From Brienomyrus brachyistius (taxonomy: Eukaryota > Chordata > Actinopteri > Osteoglossiformes > Mormyridae), in assembly GCF_023856365.1 (NCBI RefSeq), contig NC_064533.1:30428118-30492117 (forward strand): 64,000 nucleotides of DNA, given 5' to 3'. Below the pieces are notes generated by a model. That model did not search any database, was not told the DNA's origin, and worked only from the letters and a program-made list of their open reading frames with translations. Of the stretch, positions 56,727 to 64,000 are shown piece after piece. How positions within the stretch are numbered: position 1 is the stretch's first letter; each line of letters begins with the position of its first letter. Made by a program: the position numbers and the translations under genes.

Positions 56727-57556
56727 CTGTAGACAGATGCACAATCAAAGGACCTTCTGTTGATGAAGGTGTACCCAGGGATAACCACACACACTGAATA
56801 CATCTGACTCTGTAATGACGCACGTCCGGGTCACATATGTGCTCTACTGTGATTACTACTCTCAATCTCAATTTAAGGCACCTGTACTATACAGAGAAGT
56901 ATATCGGTACAACGGACAAACAGCCTCTGATGAATAGGATTTTGATTAATGTCACTTGCTGATAATCATAGTAATCATCTTTCTGAACAGAATAAAGTGT
57001 ACAATTATGGTGTCCCAGGAAACTAGGTTGAATTTGTGAGTAATATCTGGAAAAGTAATTTGCATTTTACTTTATTTTTTCACTTTAATGTACTAGCAAT
57101 GAGCAATCAGATGCTTTTGAGGGTAAAGGGGTTCAGTTCTGACTGGTGACTGTATCTCAGCCTTGAGAACAAGATGAATGTCCTTTTATTGCACCAGCCT
57201 CATAGGATTGGTCATAAATAATGGCTTCAAATAAGTTTCAAGCAGTTCATGTCAGCCTGACACACGGCAAAGGGCTTTATATACAAAAAATATACTATAG
57301 TATCAAACAAACTGTCCTTTATTTTTTAATTGTTTTCCATTTTTTTGTTTTTCCTCCTCAGTAATGGTCAGTTGAGATCATTTGAAAAAAGGACAAGTTA
57401 CAACTACACAAACTGTTAATGAAATTAAATATTTTCGGTTATAAACTATATGTTTACTCTATTTCTCCCAGAGCAATACTTCATTTTAAGGTTGAGCCCC
57501 TTTATTAATTATAATATTATTCTGTCCTATCCTATCCATTCATTAAATACAGAGGG

Positions 57557-58203
57557 TGTCATGACAGCAGGGCATGATGCTGGCAGAAAAGGAGGTGATG
57601 ATCCACAGGTAACTCAAAGACAACAAAATGGTTTAATAAAGAAACAGAACAACACAGGGAGTAGGACCTGTAACACAGTAACATGGCACAACATAGACCA
57701 GCTAAGTTAGAGCAGGCACTTAAATACACACATACGATCGGGGCAAACAATGGACAGGTGTAACTTTCAATCAACTCAACCAACCAAAGAGGACACAGAT
57801 TAACTAGAAACAGTAGGTGTGGATTACAATAATCTAATCACGGAACAAGGTAACTCTAACAAAGATTGAACACTAAAAGCTAACAACACTAGGAATAACT
57901 AAGAACCAAAGAACACGTAAACAATAAAACAAGATACAAGGATAAACCATAGAAGATAGAAGGGAAAACCAAAAGCTAAGGACAGAATAAAACCCAAAAA
58001 TAAACAAATGGTGTGGCAGGCCAAAAGCCAGCCTTGAACCCAACAGGAGGGTTTTAACCCATGAGCTACTCAGTGGTCAAGGAGCAGGGACGAACACACT
58101 AGGGATTCAAAGACGGAACAGGGGAACAGGATGGCCAGCGACACCTACTGGCTAAAAGGGGAAGATACACCAGAAGCCGGGTCGGACAGTACAGACCCTG
58201 ACA
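57557..58203 (-). mobile_element. LTR-like element, minus orientation
   Basis: Bounded by TGTCATGACA and CCCTGACA. On the minus strand it starts TGTCAGGGTC and contains GTGTATTTAAGTGCC (TATA-like) and TTTATTAAACC near the end, the layout of an LTR. Flanks GAGGG / GAGAG are only a 4/5 match. Related at its end to 31220-31300. Confidence 0.55.
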
Positions 58204-59479
58204 GAGAGGAGATCAAATGTTTAAAGGTCACTTTGAGAGCTGTGGTGGACATGCCAAATCGGGGGAAATGTCGAGGATAAAACTGGAAAGGCCCACGCAG
58301 AATCTCATCATTAAATGTGCAGGACGATTCACATTCCTGAGTGCCGAACAGATCGCATGGTGTGACTCACATCATCATTATAATTATTACTCAGATGCCC
58401 AGGAAAGCCTAGTCGTGAATTATTACAGATTCACATTTTTTATCATCAGAATTTTGAGAAACAGTTTCAGTTCATAGTTATTTGGAATCCGTTTAGCATA
58501 AACAGGTGGTGTAACTATTTTATTCTCTGTTTTGATGTGCATTTTTCATATCATTCTAATATTATCATTACGTCATTTACACCATTTCTCTCGTTTTACA
58601 AATGTACGTAATTCTGCTTTATATAAATATGTAATAAATCAGACTGAATAAATAAGAAAGAGTAAGACATATAGATTATTCATAAAATGAATTTTACAAA
58701 CGTGAGGTACCTGACTGAAATTACAGACCATTTGTCACTCTATTTTTCTTTTTTTTGTAAAGTGAGCTTTTTACGCCAGAACATTTGCAATTCATCCTTT
58801 CATACAGGAAACTGGTTTTCTTCTCTTCCATCTGTTTTTGGCTCAAAGAAAACAGGAATAGCATCTCTTTAGGTCAGATGAGTGCTTCAAACTGCAATAT
58901 AAATAATTATTTAAATTTGGAAAACTGTCAGCGGGGGAAAGAAATTTAGATGTTGTGGCAATATCTCTGTTTATGATGGTATGTCGAAATCTGCTGGGAG
59001 TAGTTTTGTTTAGTTGTAGTGCAGAATGTACCAATATTTAATCAGAGGGGATGTGCACGCTTTGGCTTGAGTTCTTTCCCCCTCGATTTTCCTGTGTGTC
59101 AGCTATCAGATGGGGCTGGCCTGAAAGCTGACAGTGATATAAATCCTGAAGCTTCTCCACTCTTTATGTGCCAGGCTAGATTAACTGGTCGGACGGCACA
59201 GGCCATAAACCCTGCCGAGGAAGGCTGTACATCAATGCCCATCTTCACCTTCGCTAATGTCCAGCTTCACACACAAGCAGAGATTAACTATCCGGAATTT
59301 CAGCCAATCCGCAACGCTGCTGATTTATTTTTATTCTTTTTAATCCCCATGTATGTAAAATATAAGAAAATTGGCCATCATACCAAATACAGAGATTAAC
59401 CCTAAAACAATGATGGGCATGTTCCAGATAAAAGCATTCAGCAAAATGCAATGTGATAAACCTGTTAATCATAACTCAG

Positions 59480-59874
59480 TGTCACGGCTCAGGAAGGATG
59501 GAGGTGAAGGCAGGCGTCGAGGAAAACGAAAGGGGTGTTATTCTAACAAAAACACAATACAAAAGGCAAAAGGACCACAAGGGGGCAAAACAAGGCAGGG
59601 AGAGCAGGGGAGAATCACAGGATGCAGGGTAACTAGAGGGGTTATGCAGGCAGGCAGTAGTATCACACACGTAACAATACAATGACTGGACTGGAGAGCT
59701 CAGGATGAGGAGGCACTACACTGTATACACCACAGATGAGGAAGCAGACGAGAGGCACCTGGGATCATCCACACGAGGTCTGAAACGAGAGGTGGGGTTA
59801 AACGAGGAACAGGTATGGCTTGTTAGTGCCACACCATACAGAACACGGGGGAAAGAGGCATGCGGGGCGTGACA
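59480..59874. mobile_element. LTR-like or other TGTCA...TGACA-bounded repeat
   Basis: A 395-bp segment begins TGTCACGGCTC and ends GGGGCGTGACA. These are LTR-like termini, but no convincing target duplication was found and no polyadenylation signal was identified. Confidence 0.4.
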
Positions 59875-62800
59875 TTCACAATGATGAAACTATAAAGTAG
59901 GACCCACATGGGAGCCACATAGGACCCACAAGGACAACAGAGCCACTACAATGCTGGAGAAGTTCTGAGCGTTCCATAAAGAAACAGGTTGTAGGGCATA
60001 TATGGAGAAGACAGGTCATACTAGAGTTATTTATATAAATATAGTAAAATATGAAATACAGGCTTACACACAAAGGCCTTCTTGAAAGTGTGGACTATCA
60101 GATGGTAAGGTTACTTGGAATCGTCCTAGGAGGTCAATATGTCAATATTTAGAGTACTGTATTGATTCAGTTGTGTTTAATGTATAAAAGTATGAAAAGA
60201 ACTCAACATTAAAATCTGTATGGGGCAAAATTCAAGACTTAAAGAATTCAAGAAATTGATGAATTATTCTTTTTAAAAATTAAAAATGCAGAAATTTGAA
60301 CAAATGTGTTTATGCAGAGGTGCTGGGGGGATCTTAGGATGATTTCAAGTGGATTGTTTTGGGTTGGGGGCCCAATATGATGGGCTCCCTACTGTGAGTG
60401 ATCTGGGTATGATCTGAGCATCAGATTAATGAGCATTTATTTCTATCTGGTCACGTCTGAGTGCCCTTTGTGATCCGTTGCCCCATTTGCTTCATGGTTT
60501 GGTTGTGCTATATGTAAGCAATGAAGGACCCACATCCACCCACTGAGCTGCTTAACTGACATTTTCATAAGAATCAGTGTGGGATCATCTATTTTCCACC
60601 TCCTGCTCCACCACCAAAGAAAACATTTCCATAAATTATGCGATCATGAGCCAGTGTTTAGGGTCAACCTGGGCTACAGTGTTTGCGTTCCAGGGGTCAG
60701 ATTTGAATCAGGGACCCCGGTAGGTGGGCCTTTGGTAGGTGATCCAGGATGAGAAGCTCCATGTCTGGCATTCCAGTTCCTCGGGGGAAAAAAACGAATA
60801 CGTTAGCAACAGTATATCACCCTGACAGAGCTTAAGAAACCTGGAAACAATCCTCAAAAAGTTGTTAAAGGGAACAAGACCTACTATGACACAGAAAAAC
60901 CTAAGTAGGAACGAAGATAAAAATATGATGTTCCATGCTAAACTGAGCGCAGGGTCTTGGATGCAGAGCCCTCTCTAAAACCCGGTAATTACTCACAGTA
61001 GCATTCTGAAAATACGTGAGATTTTATTCACTGCGACATTTGGGAAATGGAAATTCTAAATAGGCAATATAATTCCTGATTGGATTTAATGTATTTCACT
61101 TTCTCAGTTTAATCTCTCGCGAAACATATTCATTATACCGTAAATGAAGACAGTCGTATTAAACCCGCAGCAATAATGTGCAAAAAATAAAGTAGAGAGC
61201 TGTGCTGTAATTGAGGTGCAATTTTCCTCGTTCAATGGCTGGGTGCAGTGACTAGGGAGACCTGCATGTTGACAGTACTGTCCATCAGCCAACACAGCTA
61301 AGACAGCGCCTGTTTTTTCAAGATGATGTGAGATCCCATCAGAATTATAAAGTTTTGAACCGATTTAAAGTCACACTCAGGTCTGTGTGTTTTAAATTCC
61401 CAGTGTTTCCACTGGTAGGCAAACCCAGGAGAGGAAGTAGAGGATTAACAATTTCAAATGTGTGAGTCATCAGCTATGAAGACCTATGTTCTGCTCCACT
61501 GAAAAAGTACTTCTGACAAACGTGGCCTGCATGCATAATATACCTGTATGATTGTCATACTGTACCTCCTTAAGATGTGCTGCAATGGAAAGGTCTTCAG
61601 ATCAGCATAATGTGTAACTGCAAAAAATCTTCTAAGTCTTCTACCTTGGTTATTTGGTGCAGTGTTTAACGCAGAAGGCAAGTATGACTGAACTTACTCA
61701 TCAAGGTGGATAGATGAAACAACAGAGTATGATGGGATATGAGTACTGTCAGGCTACTGGGAAATGTGCAGTTTTTCAGGTTTTCTCTGCTGGGGAGTTG
61801 GGAGTAGTCCTGTATGAAACTGGTTCTCCGTCCTATCGCTGAGCTGACCCAGCCATTCCTCTGGAACACCTGATTCTACTAATCTTGAAAATGAGTGCAT
61901 TAGCTGAACCAATCCATCTGCTACTGGCCGAGAACCGATAAACGGAATCAGAAGAGGGAGCTTAAGGTGATACGTGGACACCGCAGCGTTACAGGATGCT
62001 GAAAATATTTAAAGTGTTTCTGCAGCTCTGAGCATTAAAAAATGTGCTTGTTAAAGATGTCGAAACTCAAATCAGAGGAATATCCTTGTAGAACACATGA
62101 ATTGAAATCTTTTATCCAAAAACTGTACCCCTTATGATCTGCACTCATTAGGCAATGATAAGTTTGCAAACTTATCATGGTGTTCTTGATAATTACCTCC
62201 GCCACCTATCCAAAGTGTGGGGGGGGGAGAATGTGTGATCAGATTCCGCCAGCGTTTCCCGCATCTGCTGGGGTATCTTCTGCCTGTAATTGGAACAGGA
62301 TGTGCCTAGTTTATCTCAAACAGTGCCATGGCTGGGTCGACATCAGTCTGCTCCCATTCACCGACCTGAACCGGTCCGTCGCCAAAGCTGGGACCTGGCG
62401 ACAGTTCCCGAGAAAAGCCCCTTTTGTGTCTTTATTTTTAGGCTCTCGCCGCTTTCCGATCCTCCGCTGTGTTTCGTGAGCTGTCTGCTAGCTGTCCCGG
62501 GTGCATGAGTCATATAGCTCGGTTTTCTTTAACAGCCTACTTTCCTTGTCCCTGATGCTCACACGGCTTTCACAGTTCAATGTCGGCGCTATTAAACCTG
62601 GTTTACCGTATTTTATTCTGGCACAAGCTCTTCATAGGGTCTCTGGGGTAAATGCCTCGGTTAATATTTTTCCAGGGCGAGTCTGACAAAGCTGGCAGTG
62701 GTCTCCACTTAAGATATTTTAAGGGGCTTCATTTGTGGTCCATTAATGCCTTCACATACAAGCACACAAAAATGAGCGATTTTCTTTGTCAAATAAAATA

Positions 62801-63475
62801 CACCTTTGAAAGTACAGGTCTACAGAGATCCAGCCAAATCTATACATACCATGGTCTTTTTTCCCAGCAGACTTTATTCTATATAAACAATTCATTTTTA
62901 AAGCATTTGTCCCCGTCATGAATTTAAGCTCAATCTCTCAGTCTGCAGCAGCGGTTTGATCCAGTTAACTGCATCACATAAGCCTTTAATATATTTCACA
63001 CATAAACTGAGTATTAGTCATATATTGGCCATGTTACAATGTAGTAATGAAATACTCTTTGCTTTGCCAGCCAGAGAGAGCCCTGGGGCTAATTTTCAGA
63101 AGACATATGACGTTTTCAGAGGGATTTATTATTTCTTTTTAGCATTAATCACATTTTAACTGTTAAAGATCATTCTGAAGTCTGAATTGCTTCGATCAAA
63201 ATTTGCAGCTGTGTAAATAAAAATCGTGTACAACTGTAGTGTGTAATTCACTGTGGATAAAACAAAAAATCTGCTAAGTGACTTTAATAAATACGTTTTG
63301 AAAAGTAATTTACATAATAATTGTAAGCTTTCTCTGTAACTCGTCTAGAAAGTTCGGGTACTGCTTCTTCAAAAACTCTTTGCAGCATGACTTCGTGAAA
63401 AGTAGAAAAGGCTTTTAGTCTGATAAATATCTGGCAGTGTTGCTTTCCTGGGTGACCTAAAAGGAAGCAGGTGTG

Positions 63476-63915
63476 CTCTATGTTAGTATTATGACTGGTG
63501 AGATGTTAGCACTATGGCTAGCTCTATGTTAGCACTACGGCTAGCTCTATGTTAGCACTACGGCTAGCTCTATGTTAGCACTATGGCTAGCTCTATGTTA
63601 GTGCTACAGGTGGCGCTATGTTAGCACTACGGCTAGCTCTATGTTAGCACTATGGCTAGCTCTATGTTAGCACTACGGCTAGCTCTACGTTAGCACTACG
63701 GCTAGCTCTACGTTAGCACTACGGCTAGCTCTATGTTAGCACTACGGCTAGCTCTATGTTAGTGCTATGGTTGGTTCTACGTTAGCACTACAGCTAACTC
63801 TATGTAAGTGCTACGGGTGGCTCTAAGTTAGCACTACTGCTACCTCTATATTAGCGCTATGGGTGGCTGTACAGTTGCACTATGGCTAGCTCTATGTTGG
63901 TGCTAGAGCTAAGCT
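63476..63915. repeat. 23-bp minisatellite
   Basis: About 18 tandem copies of a unit CTCTATGTTAGCACTACGG plus CTAG, well preserved in the middle and diverging toward the right. In the RERG intron near the right edge. Confidence 0.9.
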
Positions 63916-63958
63916 CTGCATAAGTCCCATGGCTGGATTGGCCAGCTGACATACCAGC

Positions 63959-63972
63959 CCCCCCCCCCCCCT
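63959..63972. repeat. Poly-C tract
   Basis: Short homopolymer near the right edge; length may be unreliable. Confidence 0.75.
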
Positions 63973-64000
63973 CAGAGCTCTCATGGTGCATACATTACGA

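Larger units (their letters stand above)
54465..64000 (+). other. RERG intron after coding exon 1, partial
   Basis: At least 9.5 kb of intron. Besides the listed mobile elements and minisatellite, no exon was recognised. In particular no segment resembling the next RERG exon (LVVRFLTKRF in human) was found. Confidence 0.7.

Noticed and set aside
63476..63915. CRISPR-like regular repeats
   Set aside because: The units are contiguous without unique spacers and lie in vertebrate DNA, so this is a minisatellite.

Overview
This is a window of ray-finned fish genomic DNA. The evidence is vertebrate-type introns with GT-AG splice sites, a recognisable vertebrate gene pair, and teleost-style repeats: Tc1-like, Tigger/pogo and hAT elements, a tRNA-headed SINE ending in (TGGA)n, LINE and gypsy fragments, and many micro- and minisatellites. 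The species cannot be fixed from sequence alone. The SINE flavour reminded me of osteoglossomorphs such as mormyrids, but that is only a weak impression.

Two protein-coding genes lie head to head. On the minus strand, positions 44303 down to 454 hold the first 22 coding exons of PTPRO (GLEPP1), a type R3 receptor protein tyrosine phosphatase. Every exon was placed by translation and splice signals. All intron phases are compatible, and the joined coding sequence is 3204 nt (1068 codons) with no stop. It covers a signal peptide, FN3 modules (mostly two exons each), one transmembrane helix, a juxtamembrane segment with small cassette exons, and the N-terminal half of the phosphatase domain up to the NERRR motif. 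The catalytic cysteine loop and the C-terminus lie beyond the left edge. On the plus strand, one coding exon at 54404-54464 encodes the start of RERG, a Ras-like small GTPase, including its P-loop. The rest of RERG lies beyond the right edge. PTPRO and RERG are also head-to-head neighbours on human chromosome 12p, which supports both calls.

Layout: 1-25.4 kb holds PTPRO exons 22 to 2, with introns full of repeat fragments. 25.4-44.2 kb is the large intron 1, with a 70-bp minisatellite inside a dispersed repeat, a 51-bp minisatellite, a Tc1 fossil, a hAT MITE and a SINE. 44.2-44.8 kb is the GC-rich PTPRO first exon and promoter. 45.8-46.15 kb is a second GC-rich island with CCAAT boxes. About 49.1-49.43 kb is a GC-rich segment ending in a good splice donor and is the candidate RERG 5' exon. 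54.4 kb is RERG coding exon 1. 54.5-64 kb is RERG intron with LTR-like elements, a hAT MITE and a 23-bp minisatellite at the right edge.

The most notable structures are: a 90-bp minisatellite made of the 3' end of PTPRO exon 7 together with its splice donor; two independent 70-bp expansions of the same internal segment in two copies of one dispersed repeat, one with higher-order structure; a solo LTR nested in a Tigger fossil with a perfect target duplication; a run of three symmetric phase-2 juxtamembrane exons with a large palindromic MITE next to them; and a highly diverged Ser/acidic insertion in one FN3 module. I found no microbial-type defence system, CRISPR array or other clearly novel system.
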